Shown: positions 16,320 through 25,543 of the stretch, one piece after another
How the letters are laid out: each line of letters begins with the position of its first letter
How positions within the stretch are numbered: position 1 is the stretch's first letter
The notes under the pieces: model-generated
What the model saw: only the letters and a program-made list of their open reading frames with translations
Databases searched by the model: none
What the model was told of the DNA's origin: nothing
Program-made: the position numbers and the translations under genes
NCBI RefSeq assembly: GCF_004342905.1
Contig: NZ_SMAN01000022.1
Coordinates: 1-55,112, forward strand
Origin: Melghiribacillus thermohalophilus
GTDB lineage: Bacteria > Bacillota > Bacilli > Bacillales > Alkalibacillaceae
Direction: 5' to 3'
DNA: 55,112 bases

Positions 16320-17924
16320 ATGGCTAAACAAATGTCGCTGCAGACGAAAATTTTAACGTTAATCGTGTCACTCGTTATTTTTGTAACCGCTCTCTTGACA
16401 GTGATTAACAGCTATATTGAATATAATCAGACAAAGGAATATATTGGGGACCGGGCGCTGAATGTAGCGACCACGATTTCCTTTATGCCGGAAGTGATCG
16501 AAGCTTTTGAGACGGAGAAGCCTTCTGAGATTATTCAGCCCATTGCTGAGCGAATCCGGGAAAAGATTGGGGCTGAGTTTATTGTGGTGGGGAACACCGA
16601 AAGTATTCGCTATTCTCACCCTCAGCCTTATAAAATTGGACGGAAAATGGTTGGAGGAGATAATGATCTGGCACTGATTCACGGGCAGTATTACAAGTCG
16701 GAAGCGGTCGGGTCTCTTGGTCCGTCGCTCAGAGGAAAAGCACCGATTTTTAACGATGAAGGGGAAATTATTGGGATTGTTTCAGTCGGCTTTATGCAGG
16801 AGGATATCCGGGATATGGTGTTTGACCGGGTGATGAAGATTTCGGCTATGTCACTGTTCGTGCTGGGTCTCGGTGTGGTCGGCGGGATTTTTCTAACGAA
16901 GAGCATCCGCAAAGATATGATGGGGCTTGAACCCCATGAAATTGCCTCCCTCTACCGGGATCGGAAAGCAGTTCTCCGTTCCATCAAAGAGGGGATTATC
17001 GCCATAGACAGAGAAGGAAGAATTACCATTATGAACCATTCGGCGAGGAAAATGCTTGGACTTACCGAGGATGCCAAATATAAGCATATTGAGGAGGTTC
17101 TGCCCAATACGAAAATGTATGATGTGCTGAAATCGGGCAAGCCTGATGCCGATGAAGAAATCATGCTGAAGGATAAAGTGGTCATTGTGAATCGGACACC
17201 GATATTTGAAGGGGATGACGTGGTCGGAGTGGTGGCCAGCTTTCGGGATAAAACGGAAATCCAGGAGATGTTGAACACCCTATCAGAGGTAAAAAATTAT
17301 TCAGAGGATCTTCGGGCCCAGACCCATGAATATACGAACAAATTATATGTGTTATCGGGGCTTCTGCAGCTGGGACGTTATGACGAAGCGATTGCTTTGC
17401 TTCAGGAAGAATCGGAGCAGCATAACATTCAGACCAGGACTCTATTTAGCAACATAGAAGATCAAACGGTCCAGGCTATTCTGTTAGGAAAACTCGGGAA
17501 AGCTTCGGAGAAAAAAATCGATTTTCTCATCGATGAAAACAGTTCCCTTGCCCCTTTGCCGGAACATATCAGCATGTCAAAACTCATTACGATTCTCGGC
17601 AACCTTCTGGATAATGCCATGGAGGCGGTCAGCCAAAGGCAGGATAAGCAGGTGACGTTTTTTGCAACGGATCTCGGACATGATATTATTTTTGAAATCA
17701 GTGACCATGGTCCGGGTGTATCTGAAGAGATCGAGGAGCAGATGTTTGAGCGGGGATTTTCTACGAAAGGATCATCTAGAAATCGGGGGTATGGACTATG
17801 GAATGTCCGGGAAGTGGTCCGTGACCTGGGTGGATCTATTGAAGTAAAAAGCAAAAGAGATGAAGGAGCGGTGTTTACGGTTTATTTGCCGAAGCAAGTG
17901 ATGAATGTGAAGGAGGGGAGTTAA
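16320..17924 (+). CDS. CitA/DcuS-type sensor histidine kinase (CitS-like)
   Basis: The 534-residue membrane kinase has TM1 (about 11-31), an extracellular Cache/PAS sensor domain (33-175) with the carboxylate-sensor signature IRYSHPQPYKIG, TM2 (about 176-195), a cytoplasmic PAS (about 215-320), a phospho-acceptor motif QTHEYTNKL with His336, and an HATPase domain with GNLLDNAMEAV, DHGPGVSE and GYGLWNV. Kinases of this family sense citrate, malate, fumarate or similar acids. The final TAA/ATG junction with the response regulator makes a two-gene unit. It precedes tctCBA, so it very likely controls that transporter. The ligand is unknown. Confidence 0.9.
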   Translation: MAKQMSLQTKILTLIVSLVIFVTALLTVINSYIEYNQTKEYIGDRALNVATTISFMPEVIEAFETEKPSEIIQPIAERIREKIGAEFIVVGNTESIRYSHPQPYKIGRKMVGGDNDLALIHGQYYKSEAVGSLGPSLRGKAPIFNDEGEIIGIVSVGFMQEDIRDMVFDRVMKISAMSLFVLGLGVVGGIFLTKSIRKDMMGLEPHEIASLYRDRKAVLRSIKEGIIAIDREGRITIMNHSARKMLGLTEDAKYKHIEEVLPNTKMYDVLKSGKPDADEEIMLKDKVVIVNRTPIFEGDDVVGVVASFRDKTEIQEMLNTLSEVKNYSEDLRAQTHEYTNKLYVLSGLLQLGRYDEAIALLQEESEQHNIQTRTLFSNIEDQTVQAILLGKLGKASEKKIDFLIDENSSLAPLPEHISMSKLITILGNLLDNAMEAVSQRQDKQVTFFATDLGHDIIFEISDHGPGVSEEIEEQMFERGFSTKGSSRNRGYGLWNVREVVRDLGGSIEVKSKRDEGAVFTVYLPKQVMNVKEGS

Positions 17925-18605
17925 ATGTTGAAAGTGGCCATAGCGGAGGATGATTTTCGGATTGCCTCCATTCACGAAGACTTTTTATCAAAAGCGGACG
18001 ACATTGAAGTTGTGTTTAAAGCGTTAAATGCAGAGGAAACACTGGATCAGCTCAAGCAGCATCCGGTTGATCTGATGCTTCTGGATATATATATGCCTGA
18101 TCAGCTGGGGATCGATATTATTGAAAAACTGAAAGCCATCCAGCCGGATCTCGGAATTATTATTATTAGTGCCGGAACCGATAAGCACCTGGTGCAGCAA
18201 ACCCTGCAAAAAGGAGTGTTTGATTATATCATCAAACCGGTAAGCATGGAGCGGTTTCTGGAGACCATAGAAAAATTTAAGCAATTTAAGGAAGAACTTG
18301 AGCGAAAAGAAGAGGTGGATCAGGCATTTCTTGATCAATATTTTGGCCGGGCAAGCGTTCCCGAACAGGAGCGAGAGATGCCAAAGGGAATAGATCCTTT
18401 AACGCTGCAGAAAGTAGTGGACATTTTAAAAAAATATGATGGGATTTCAGCGGAAAAAATGGGGGAGGAAATGGGTGCATCCCGGACAACAGCCCGACGG
18501 TATCTGGAATATTTAATTTCGATCAATCAATGTTATGCCGAACTAGAATACGGCATTGTCGGAAGGCCGGAACGGAAATATTTTCGCAAAGACAGGACAC
18601 TCTAG
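17925..18605 (+). CDS. CitT/DctR-type response regulator
   Basis: The 226-residue protein has a receiver domain (acidic pair EDD at 8-10, phospho-acceptor Asp54 in LMLLDIYMPDQ, Lys in YIIKPVS) and a C-terminal helix-turn-helix with AEKMGEEMGASRTTARRYLEYL, typical of CitT/CitB/DctR regulators. It begins directly after the kinase stop codon. It is the likely activator of tctCBA, perhaps through the tandem TGAACAAAA repeats downstream. Confidence 0.9.
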   Translation: MLKVAIAEDDFRIASIHEDFLSKADDIEVVFKALNAEETLDQLKQHPVDLMLLDIYMPDQLGIDIIEKLKAIQPDLGIIIISAGTDKHLVQQTLQKGVFDYIIKPVSMERFLETIEKFKQFKEELERKEEVDQAFLDQYFGRASVPEQEREMPKGIDPLTLQKVVDILKKYDGISAEKMGEEMGASRTTARRYLEYLISINQCYAELEYGIVGRPERKYFRKDRTL

Positions 18606-18627
18606 AAGATTTCTGGAGTGTTTTTTT
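18597..18627 (+). terminator. Intrinsic terminator after the response regulator
   Basis: ACACTC..AGAA / TTCT..GAGTGT stem with a small loop, then seven T residues; it starts inside the last codons of the regulator gene. A perfect palindrome, AGGTAC-TG-GTACCT (18645-18658), follows shortly after. Confidence 0.75.
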
Positions 18628-18690
18628 CTGGAAAGGTTTATGGAAGGTACTGGTACCTGCAATCTCCCGGAAGTAAGGTGCCATCACCAG

Positions 18691-18708
18691 TGAACAAAAT
18701 GAACAAAA
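18691..18708 (+). promoter_or_regulatory. Tandem 9-bp direct repeat, candidate response-regulator site
   Basis: TGAACAAAA occurs twice head-to-tail, ending 38 bases before the predicted -35 of tctC. A similar tandem pair (AGACCAAAA twice) precedes the TAXI-TRAP operon behind the second system of this type. Binding by the adjacent regulator is inference. Confidence 0.5.
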
Positions 18709-18738
18709 TAATAAAAAAATTCTTTAATTCATTTATTT

Positions 18739-18775
18739 TGAAAACGGTTACATGGATAGAGTTTCGCTTTAGAAT
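18739..18775 (+). promoter_or_regulatory. tctC promoter with overlapping cre site
   Basis: TGAAAACGGTTACA (18739-18752) fits the CcpA cre consensus TGWAANCGNTNWCA at every position. GTTACA (18747) and TAGAAT (18770) lie 17 bases apart and make a weak sigma-A promoter whose -35 lies inside the cre, a layout expected for catabolite repression. Confidence 0.7.
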
Positions 18776-18816
18776 GAGTGATAGTAGTTTTGAAAACAGA
18801 AAAGGGGGACTTTTGA

Positions 18817-19842
18817 ATGAAGAAGTTTTTATCCTTATCTTTGTTCGTCATGCTGGCTCTGTTTCTGGCAGCCTGCGGAAATGACGATTCTTCGGGTGAT
18901 GATACCACTGATGGTGATGAAACGTCAGGTGAATGGGAGCCCGAACAGTCTATTGAAATCGTAGCTCCTGCCGGTGCTGGGGGAGGATGGGATACTACAG
19001 CGCGAATGGCAGCCCAGGTATTCCAGGAAGAGGGAATCATTTCAGAGGACATCGGTGTTGTGAATAAGCCGGGCGGCGGCGGAGCTGTTGGCTGGGCCTA
19101 TATCGCCAATCAAGAAGGCAGTAACCACAATTTGTTCGTGTCTTCTTCACCAATTTTGCTGGTGCCTTTAAGCGGCCAGTCTGAATACGGTCATGAGGAT
19201 TTCACACCAATTGCCAATGTGATTGCGGATTACGGTGCCTTTGCTGTCAATGCGGATGCCCCATGGGAAGATTTGAATGAACTGTTTGAAGATATGAAAG
19301 AAGATCCGTCAAGCATTACGGTAGTTGGAACTTCTTCTCCAGGAAGCATGGACCACATTCAGTTCGTTCGGTTTGCAAAAGCAGCCGGTGTGGACATTAC
19401 CAAAATTAAATACGTATCTGCTCCGGATGCAGACGGGATTACACAGATTTTAAACGGCAGTGCTGATGTATATTCAACCGGTGTAGCTGAGGTTGTTGAA
19501 CAGGCCAAAGCCGGAAACATTCGTGTACTTGCTGTAACCTCCGAAGAGCGTCTAGATGGAGATACACTTTCGGACTTCCCGACAGCTAAAGAACAGGGAA
19601 TTGATGAAGTATTCATTAACTGGCGCGGATTCTTTGGACCTCCAGGAATGGATCAGGCCGCTGTTGATTACTATGAAGCAAAGTTTAAAGAACTGAGTGA
19701 TTCGGATGCCTTTGCAGAAATTCGTGCGAACTACGGCTGGGATGAAATGTATATGGGAAGTGAAGAGTATAAACAATTCCTTGATGAAGAGAAAGAAAGT
19801 TTGGAGTCTATTCTGGAAGAATTGAATTTGTTAGGTGAATAA
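18817..19842 (+). CDS. tctC: Tripartite tricarboxylate transporter binding lipoprotein TctC
   Basis: The 341-residue lipoprotein has lipobox LAAC (Cys20), an acidic linker, then the TctC/BugT fold: IEIVAPAGAGGGWDTTAR, VNKPGGGGAVGWAYIA, GTSSPGSMDHIQF and INWRGFFGPPGM. It captures a carboxylate outside the membrane for TctAB. It is the first gene of the operon after a cre-overlapped promoter, and AAAAGGGGGAC precedes the ATG. A hairpin separates it from tctB. Confidence 0.93.
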   Translation: MKKFLSLSLFVMLALFLAACGNDDSSGDDTTDGDETSGEWEPEQSIEIVAPAGAGGGWDTTARMAAQVFQEEGIISEDIGVVNKPGGGGAVGWAYIANQEGSNHNLFVSSSPILLVPLSGQSEYGHEDFTPIANVIADYGAFAVNADAPWEDLNELFEDMKEDPSSITVVGTSSPGSMDHIQFVRFAKAAGVDITKIKYVSAPDADGITQILNGSADVYSTGVAEVVEQAKAGNIRVLAVTSEERLDGDTLSDFPTAKEQGIDEVFINWRGFFGPPGMDQAAVDYYEAKFKELSDSDAFAEIRANYGWDEMYMGSEEYKQFLDEEKESLESILEELNLLGE

Positions 19843-19857
19843 AAGATGCCTTTATAT

Positions 19858-19884
19858 GAAGTCAACGGCAATGCCGTTGGCTTC
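19858..19884 (+). other. Intercistronic hairpin between tctC and tctB
   Basis: GAAGTCAACGGCA pairs with TGCCGTTGGCTTC almost perfectly. There is no T run, so it probably protects the tctC 3' end or limits read-through rather than terminating outright, giving more binding protein than membrane subunits. Confidence 0.7.
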
Positions 19885-19920
19885 ATCCGTATTTTATCGA
19901 TGGCGAAAGGGGGATTATTC

Positions 19921-20379
19921 ATGTTGCAGAATGTCAATCGAAAAGCTGGCATCATCTTGTTTTTGGTCGCTATGGTTTATTTAATTTTCAGTTATCAGTT
20001 GCCGTCTTACCCCTATATTCCTGTAGATGCAGATTTCATTCCGAAAGTGTTGGGATGGCTGCTCGCGATTTTATCTGTTGCACTCTTTTTTGCAAAGGAT
20101 CAGGACAGCGAAGAACAAAAGAAAAAACGCCAAATCCCTAAAAAAGATGCCATTGCCATTCTGGTTGTAATGGGCATGGTATTTGTTTATATTTTGCTGC
20201 TTGAAATCATTGGCTTTGTCATGATGACGGCTCTGTTTATCTATTTGACTTCCTGGTTTCTGGGGTATGACAGGCATGTGACCAATGCAGTAGTTTCGGT
20301 TTTATTTCCCGTTATTTTATATGGAATATTTAATTATTTACTGCAAATCCATTTGCCGTCTGGAATTTTACCGGTGTAA
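19921..20379 (+). CDS. tctB: Tripartite tricarboxylate transporter small subunit TctB
   Basis: From ATG 19921 (AAAGGGGG upstream) the product is 152 residues with four membrane helices, the size and pattern of TctB: an N-terminal helix, a loop carrying the conserved DADFIPKVLGWLLAI segment, a charged loop (DSEEQKKKRQIPKKD), then helices. The upstream ATG at 19846 would translate the hairpin and has no site. It partners TctA in the membrane. Confidence 0.88.
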   Translation: MLQNVNRKAGIILFLVAMVYLIFSYQLPSYPYIPVDADFIPKVLGWLLAILSVALFFAKDQDSEEQKKKRQIPKKDAIAILVVMGMVFVYILLLEIIGFVMMTALFIYLTSWFLGYDRHVTNAVVSVLFPVILYGIFNYLLQIHLPSGILPV

Positions 20380-20391
20380 AGGAGGGATATC

Positions 20392-21900
20392 ATGGACGGT
20401 GTTTTGGAAGGCATTGTATCTGGTTTACAGGTCGCCTTTAGCTTACAGGGTATTTTATTTGTTTTGATCGGCGTATTTATTGGAACATTTATAGGGATGC
20501 TGCCGGGTCTGGGACCGATCAGTGCGATTGCCATTATGATCCCGCTTACCTATGGAATGGATCCGGCTCTGGCTCTCGTGCTGATGGCAGGCGTCTACTA
20601 CGGTGCGGTTTTTGGCGGTTCTACGTCTTCTATTTTGCTAAATGCGCCGGGGATTTCCGGAACCGTAGCGACATCCTTTGACGGATATCCCATGGCCCAG
20701 CAGGGAAAAGCAGGGAAAGCATTAGCCGTCGCTGCCATTTCTTCCTTTGCAGGAGGAACAATTAGTGTCATATTGCTTATGATTTTTGCACCGGTACTCG
20801 CCAGTGTGGCAATCTCTTTTGGTCCGCCAGCCTATTTTGCTCTTATGCTGCTAGGACTAACGGCCATTGCCAGTTTGTCTGAGGGATCGACGTTAAAAGC
20901 GCTGATTTCGGCTGTGGTTGGCTTTATGATTGTTACCATCGGGATTGACCCCCAGACCGGAACGGCCCGTTTTACTTTCGGCAGTGCAAACTTATTGGAT
21001 GGAATTGATTTTCTGGTGATAGCACTTGGCTTGTTTGCTCTCGCTGAGGTAGGGTACTTAATTATAAACCGGAAGCAAAAAGGAATGAAAAACGCGAAAG
21101 AAATCGGCAGTCTGAAATTGACGAAAGAAGATGCTAAGGAAATGGGTGGTCCGATCAGCCGGCATTCCATATTAGGGTTTATCATTGGAATCTTACCCGG
21201 AGCAGGTGCAACAATCGCATCGTTTATCAGTTATATTACGGAAAAACGGATTTCGAAAAAACCCGAAGAGTTTGGGAAGGGATCAGTCAAAGGTCTGGCT
21301 GCTCCGGAAGTTTCTAATAATGCTGCAACCAGTGGAGCCTTTGTTCCCCTGCTGAGTTTAGGGATTCCGGGATCGGGGACGACTGCGGTTATGCTTGGAG
21401 CACTGCTGGTAATGGGCATTCAGCCTGGGCCGCTCTTGATGACAGACCGCCCCGAAATTTTCTGGGGTGTGATTGCGAGTATGTATATTGGAAATATCTT
21501 TTTATTGATTTTGAATCTTCCACTAATTCCGTATATCGCCCGGGTTCTCACCATTCCAAGGCCTTTATTGATTTCCATGGTTATCATGTTCAGTGTGATC
21601 GGGGTTTATTCGATCAGTTTTAATACGTTTGATTTATATTTGCTGCTGGCATTCGGTGTGATCGGCTTTCTGATGCGCATGTTTGCCTTTCCAGCCCCGC
21701 CGTTTATTCTGGCGTTCATTCTAGGGGGGATGATGGAACAGGCTTTCAGGCAATCCATGACCATCTCCAATGGTAGCCTGATGATCTTCATTGAAAACAA
21801 AATTGCGCTTGTCCTGATTATTCTTTCATTGCTTTCTTTTCTGTATCCGATTTACCAGAGTTACAGAAACAAGAAGCGAGCCGCCAGAGAGGTGGGCTGA
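20392..21900 (+). CDS. tctA: Tripartite tricarboxylate transporter large subunit TctA
   Basis: The 502-residue integral membrane protein carries the two TctA signature repeats, FIGMLPGLGPISAIA and IIGILPGAGATIASF, plus YYGAVFGGSTSSILLNAPG and SLGIPGSGTTAVMLGALL. It forms the ion-driven translocation channel. It starts 12 bases after tctB and ends just before a terminator. Confidence 0.95.
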   Translation: MDGVLEGIVSGLQVAFSLQGILFVLIGVFIGTFIGMLPGLGPISAIAIMIPLTYGMDPALALVLMAGVYYGAVFGGSTSSILLNAPGISGTVATSFDGYPMAQQGKAGKALAVAAISSFAGGTISVILLMIFAPVLASVAISFGPPAYFALMLLGLTAIASLSEGSTLKALISAVVGFMIVTIGIDPQTGTARFTFGSANLLDGIDFLVIALGLFALAEVGYLIINRKQKGMKNAKEIGSLKLTKEDAKEMGGPISRHSILGFIIGILPGAGATIASFISYITEKRISKKPEEFGKGSVKGLAAPEVSNNAATSGAFVPLLSLGIPGSGTTAVMLGALLVMGIQPGPLLMTDRPEIFWGVIASMYIGNIFLLILNLPLIPYIARVLTIPRPLLISMVIMFSVIGVYSISFNTFDLYLLLAFGVIGFLMRMFAFPAPPFILAFILGGMMEQAFRQSMTISNGSLMIFIENKIALVLIILSLLSFLYPIYQSYRNKKRAAREVG

Positions 21901-21923
21901 CAGGAAAGAATAATGCAGAAAAA

Positions 21924-21951
21924 AATCATCCCATTTGCGGGATGATTTTTT
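21924..21951. terminator. Bidirectional terminator between tctA and mscS
   Basis: AATCATCCC / GGGATGATT stem with A residues to the left and T residues to the right serves both convergent genes. Confidence 0.88.
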
Positions 21952-21989
21952 AATCTTTTTTAACAGGTTCGCGCCAGCCGCCAAGATGT

Positions 21990-23087
21990 TTATGAATCAG
22001 CAGGCTTCTGATAATGAATTCTTTCCGGGGCACGGTCGATATACACGGTCCTGGACGGAAAGGCGACAGAGACCCCTTCTTCTTCGAGGATTTCCATAAT
22101 GGAAAAGTTGATCTCTTCTTTAACTTTCAAAAATTCGCCCCAGTCGGTCGTTTTGGTGAAAAAGTATAGGAATATATCCAGGCTGCTGGAGTTGTACTGG
22201 TCAAAGGTGACAAAAATGGTCTCCTGATGAATGGCATCATGGTTTCGTAACAGATGTTCAATCCGCTGGATGACGGTTTTCATCTTATCTTTCGGTGTAC
22301 CGTATTCAACTCCGAGATGGAAGGTGATCCGTCTTTTGCCCATTTTGCTCCAGTTGGTAATAGGCTCATTGACAAGTGTGGAGTTCGGGACCGTCACCAG
22401 AGAATGGGCAAAGGTACGCACTTTGGTGCTGCGAAACGTGATGTCCTCAACGGTTCCTTCTACACTGGGCGTTTTGATCCAGTCTCCTATTTGAAACGGT
22501 TTTTCCGCAATGATCACCACGCCGCCGAACAAGTTTTTAATGACATCCTGTGCCGCTAAGGCAAAAGCTGCTCCGCCCAGTCCAAGTCCGGCAATAAAGC
22601 CGTTGATATGGTAGCCAAATTCCTGAGCGATGACGCTTATGCTAATGGCGACAATAATAAAGCGAAGGGTTTTGGACATAATTGGAATTAAAGTCTCATT
22701 GATTTTAATGTTCGTCCGCTCACCCAGTTTTCTGAACAAAACAGATGAGCTGGAAGCAAGATTAAACAGCCCCCAGGTAATAATAGCGATGACTCCCGAA
22801 GAAATCAGACTCCGGAATAATTGATTTTCCACGCTCAAATATGGAAAATAATGCGCAGAAACGTATATCCCAATGATAATAAAAAGCCAGCGGAGCGGCT
22901 GTTCAAAAGCGATAAACAATTGTTCGAGGAAATCTACAGGTGTTTTTTTCATCGTGCGTAAAAGCAGTTTATAGAAATATTTGCTGAATATTTTCCGGAA
23001 GATTAAAAATAAAAGAAAAATGCCTATAGATATTCCAAGATCGATCCATGTTTCTGTACTGATTTTCTCCCAAAAGTACCAGTTCAT
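21990..23087 (-). CDS. MscS-family mechanosensitive channel
   Basis: The 365-residue protein has four N-terminal helices, then the MscS pore helix region (GLGLGGAAFALAAQDVIKNL) and beta domain (EKPFQIGDWI, VEDITFRSTKVRT, PNSTLVNEPITNWS). Channels of this family release solutes on hypo-osmotic shock. AAGGGGAA precedes the ATG. It is transcribed alone. Confidence 0.9.
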   Translation of the reverse strand: MNWYFWEKISTETWIDLGISIGIFLLFLIFRKIFSKYFYKLLLRTMKKTPVDFLEQLFIAFEQPLRWLFIIIGIYVSAHYFPYLSVENQLFRSLISSGVIAIITWGLFNLASSSSVLFRKLGERTNIKINETLIPIMSKTLRFIIVAISISVIAQEFGYHINGFIAGLGLGGAAFALAAQDVIKNLFGGVVIIAEKPFQIGDWIKTPSVEGTVEDITFRSTKVRTFAHSLVTVPNSTLVNEPITNWSKMGKRRITFHLGVEYGTPKDKMKTVIQRIEHLLRNHDAIHQETIFVTFDQYNSSSLDIFLYFFTKTTDWGEFLKVKEEINFSIMEILEEEGVSVAFPSRTVYIDRAPERIHYQKPADS

Positions 23088-23387
23088 GCAAACATTCCCC
23101 TTTTTGTCAAGCTTTCTTTTCTGGCTGTGTTATTTCATGTATGAGCTTTCCTTTTCCCTATCGTAACAAATTATCGTACAGGAATATAGTTTTTTGTCGA
23201 AGGAAGACAGGAAAGAGGAAAATCGTTCTATATCGATTATATTCAGTCAGCAGGGAAAACTGAATAATTTTGTACGGATGGGATTGACATGTATACAAAG
23301 AAAAGTAGTGACTTGCGGATGAATCCACACTTGCGGGAGTTATCCGTTATAATTGAATCAAATGATAGTTACAAAGGGGAATCATCG
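23088..23387. other. Intergenic, no gene supported
   Basis: The region between the divergent mscS and DUF454 genes holds their leaders. An in-frame extension of the DUF454 ORF back to 23289 has no ribosome binding site, so I treat it as untranslated. Confidence 0.4.
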
Positions 23388-23762
23388 ATGAAGATGGCCG
23401 CGAAAATGTTGCTGATTGGCTCAGGTTTTTTGTTTTTAGGGCTTGGAATCATTGGCATTATTCTGCCCCTGATCCCGACCACTCCTTTTCTGCTGCTCTC
23501 AGCTGCGTGTTTTGTTCGCAGTTCCGATCGTTTATATATCTGGCTGTTAAATAACAGATGGTTTGGGAAATATATCCGTGACTTTCGAGAAAAGAGAGGA
23601 ATTCCGTTAAAAGCAAAGGTGACGGGAATTGTGCTGTTGTGGGTATCCATGATTTATTCGGCGTTTTTTGTTGTACCTCTCGTTGCCGTACGCGTTCTCC
23701 TTTTACTGGTTGCCGCTTATTTCACCTGGTATATCCTGTCCCTGAAAACATTGCGGTCATAA
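23388..23762 (+). CDS. DUF454 (YbaN-like) membrane protein
   Basis: The 124-residue protein matches the YbaN/DUF454 family: GIIGIILPLIPTTPFLLLSA followed by CFVRSSDRLYIWLLNN and GKYIRDFRE, then two C-terminal helices. Function is not known for the family. AAAGGGGAATCATCG precedes the chosen ATG. Confidence 0.85.
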   Translation: MKMAAKMLLIGSGFLFLGLGIIGIILPLIPTTPFLLLSAACFVRSSDRLYIWLLNNRWFGKYIRDFREKRGIPLKAKVTGIVLLWVSMIYSAFFVVPLVAVRVLLLLVAAYFTWYILSLKTLRS

Positions 23763-23847
23763 GAGGGGAATGGTTCCCCCCTTTGAAAATCAGTGGCAGG
23801 CAGCGTTTTGCTTCAACAGGATAAACACGAATAGAGGTTGGATTGGG

Positions 23848-24474
23848 TTAACGTTCTTTCCGGGAATAATTAGCATCTTTTAATGACCGGTAAGGCAGGG
23901 ACCATTTAAAGTACACTGTGAGCATGCGGAGAATGACAATCAATACGAATAAAGCATACAGTCCCCATGTCTGGTTGACCATTCCGACTCCAATCAGCAA
24001 CCCGGCCAGCATTGCCCATACACCATATATATCCCCTCGTAATAACAGGGGCTTTCGTCCGGCCAGGACATCACGGATAACCCCGCCGCCGCTTCCGGTA
24101 AGGAGAGCAGCCATAATGACAGCGCTGAGCGGATGATTCATTGATGCAGCATAGAGGGCTCCTTGAATGGCGAACGCGGAAAGTCCGATGGCGTCCGTGA
24201 AGGTCCCCCATTTTTTCCACTGTTTAAGAGCACCAAATGGAAACAGAAAAACAATCGTGATCACTGTTATGGCCAATATAAATAACGCTCCCTGGTTCCA
24301 GAGGTCTGAAATGGGGAGGCCGATCAAGAGGTTTCGAATAGCTCCTCCGCCAAAGGCCGTTGTCATCCCGAGTATATAAACCCCCAGTATGTCATATTCT
24401 TCTTCCATGGCAACAATCGCCCCGCTGATGGCAAAAGCAATGGTGCCGATAATGTTCAATACTTCCCAGGTCAA
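23848..24474 (-). CDS. UPF0126 (YvgT-like) membrane protein
   Basis: The 208-residue protein has seven helices in two homologous halves, each with the family motif: GAIVAMEEEYDILG..TTAFGGGAIRNLL and GALYAASMNHPLSAV..LTGSGGGVIRDVL. The fold is related to trimeric intracellular cation (TRIC-like) channels. I start at the TTG at 24474 because AAAGGAG lies nine bases upstream; the longer frame from 24531 has no site. Confidence 0.85.
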   Translation of the reverse strand: MTWEVLNIIGTIAFAISGAIVAMEEEYDILGVYILGMTTAFGGGAIRNLLIGLPISDLWNQGALFILAITVITIVFLFPFGALKQWKKWGTFTDAIGLSAFAIQGALYAASMNHPLSAVIMAALLTGSGGGVIRDVLAGRKPLLLRGDIYGVWAMLAGLLIGVGMVNQTWGLYALFVLIVILRMLTVYFKWSLPYRSLKDANYSRKER

Positions 24475-24621
24475 TGTGATGTACTCCTTTATGTAAGTGT
24501 GATTTTCGTGATGCAGCTTATATTGTAACAAAAATTCATAGAGTTAGGGCAACCGGATGTGTGGAAATGGGAAGATCATTATAAACATGTGTTAGAGAGA
24601 AAATGAAGGATAGAAGCAGAA

Positions 24622-24645
24622 AAAGCCGCTGTGCTGGCGGCTCTT
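24622..24645 (-). terminator. Intrinsic terminator of the DsbA-family gene
   Basis: On the minus strand AGCCGC / GCGGCT with a seven-base loop is followed by TTTTTC, just past the stop codon. Confidence 0.8.
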
Positions 24646-24649
24646 TAAT

Positions 24650-25369
24650 TTAATTTGATGGAATTTCACAGTTCTCATCTGTGCAAAGGGCGCTTTGAGT
24701 TGAATTGCTTGAGAGGTCCTTTAGGCCATCGGTTTCTTCCTTCCACACTTTTTCCAGCGCGCTGACAAATGTTTCAAGGGGCTGTGCCCCGGAAATGGCG
24801 TATTTGTGATTGAAGATAAAATAAGGTACTCCGGTGATGTTGTACCTGCGGGCTGCTTCCTGATCAGAACGGACTTCCTTTGCGTAAGCGGTCTTATCCT
24901 CCAGCAACTCTTTCACTTGGTTCTGGTCCAGACCAGATTCCACTGCAAGGGAAATGAGTGTTTCGGGATCACCAATATTTTTTCCGTCTGTAAAATGGGC
25001 ATAAAATAATTTTTCTGTCAGCTTTTTTTCTTCTCCGAGCTTTTCGGCATATTTGGCCAGACGATGGGCATTAAACGTATTGGTTCGCTTCATCTGATCA
25101 AAATGAAAGGTGAGCCCGACGCTCTTTGCCTGCTCGGCTACTCTCTCTGTCATCTGTTTTGCCTGTTCAATGCTCATACCGTATTTGGTTGCGAGGACTT
25201 CATAGGTGCTTCGGTGATCGTTAACCGGAGCCTGAGGATCGAGCTCAAAACTTTTCAATTCAATTTTCACCTGATTCCTATGGTGAAATTGTTTCAGTGC
25301 ATTTTCCAACCTTCTTTTTCCGATGTAGCAAAAGGGACAAACAAAATCAGACCAGATTTCGATTTTCAT
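24650..25369 (-). CDS. DsbA-family (FrnE-like) thiol oxidoreductase
   Basis: The 239-residue cytoplasmic protein has the thioredoxin-fold start IEIWSDFVCPFCYIGKRRLE with active-site C11-P-F-C14, a helical insertion, and the cis-proline region ITGVPYFIFN. It matches the FrnE / 2-hydroxychromene-2-carboxylate isomerase branch, which handles disulfides under oxidative stress. There is an additional C-terminal cysteine pair (CTDENC). No signal peptide. GGAGGTTTAGAA precedes the ATG. Confidence 0.9.
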   Translation of the reverse strand: MKIEIWSDFVCPFCYIGKRRLENALKQFHHRNQVKIELKSFELDPQAPVNDHRSTYEVLATKYGMSIEQAKQMTERVAEQAKSVGLTFHFDQMKRTNTFNAHRLAKYAEKLGEEKKLTEKLFYAHFTDGKNIGDPETLISLAVESGLDQNQVKELLEDKTAYAKEVRSDQEAARRYNITGVPYFIFNHKYAISGAQPLETFVSALEKVWKEETDGLKDLSSNSTQSALCTDENCEIPSN

Positions 25370-25543
25370 TTCTAAACCTCCGTTTCAAATCGTTATATTC
25401 AATTTTACCATAGATCGTGCATATCATGCGGGCTCAAAGGGAAGAGGAAATCAGGAAGTTTGGATCATTAATGAAAAAATATTTTTCCTCGAGGTATCCG
25501 GTCTCATACAGGAGAAAACGGCTTTCACAAAATAGAGAAGGGG

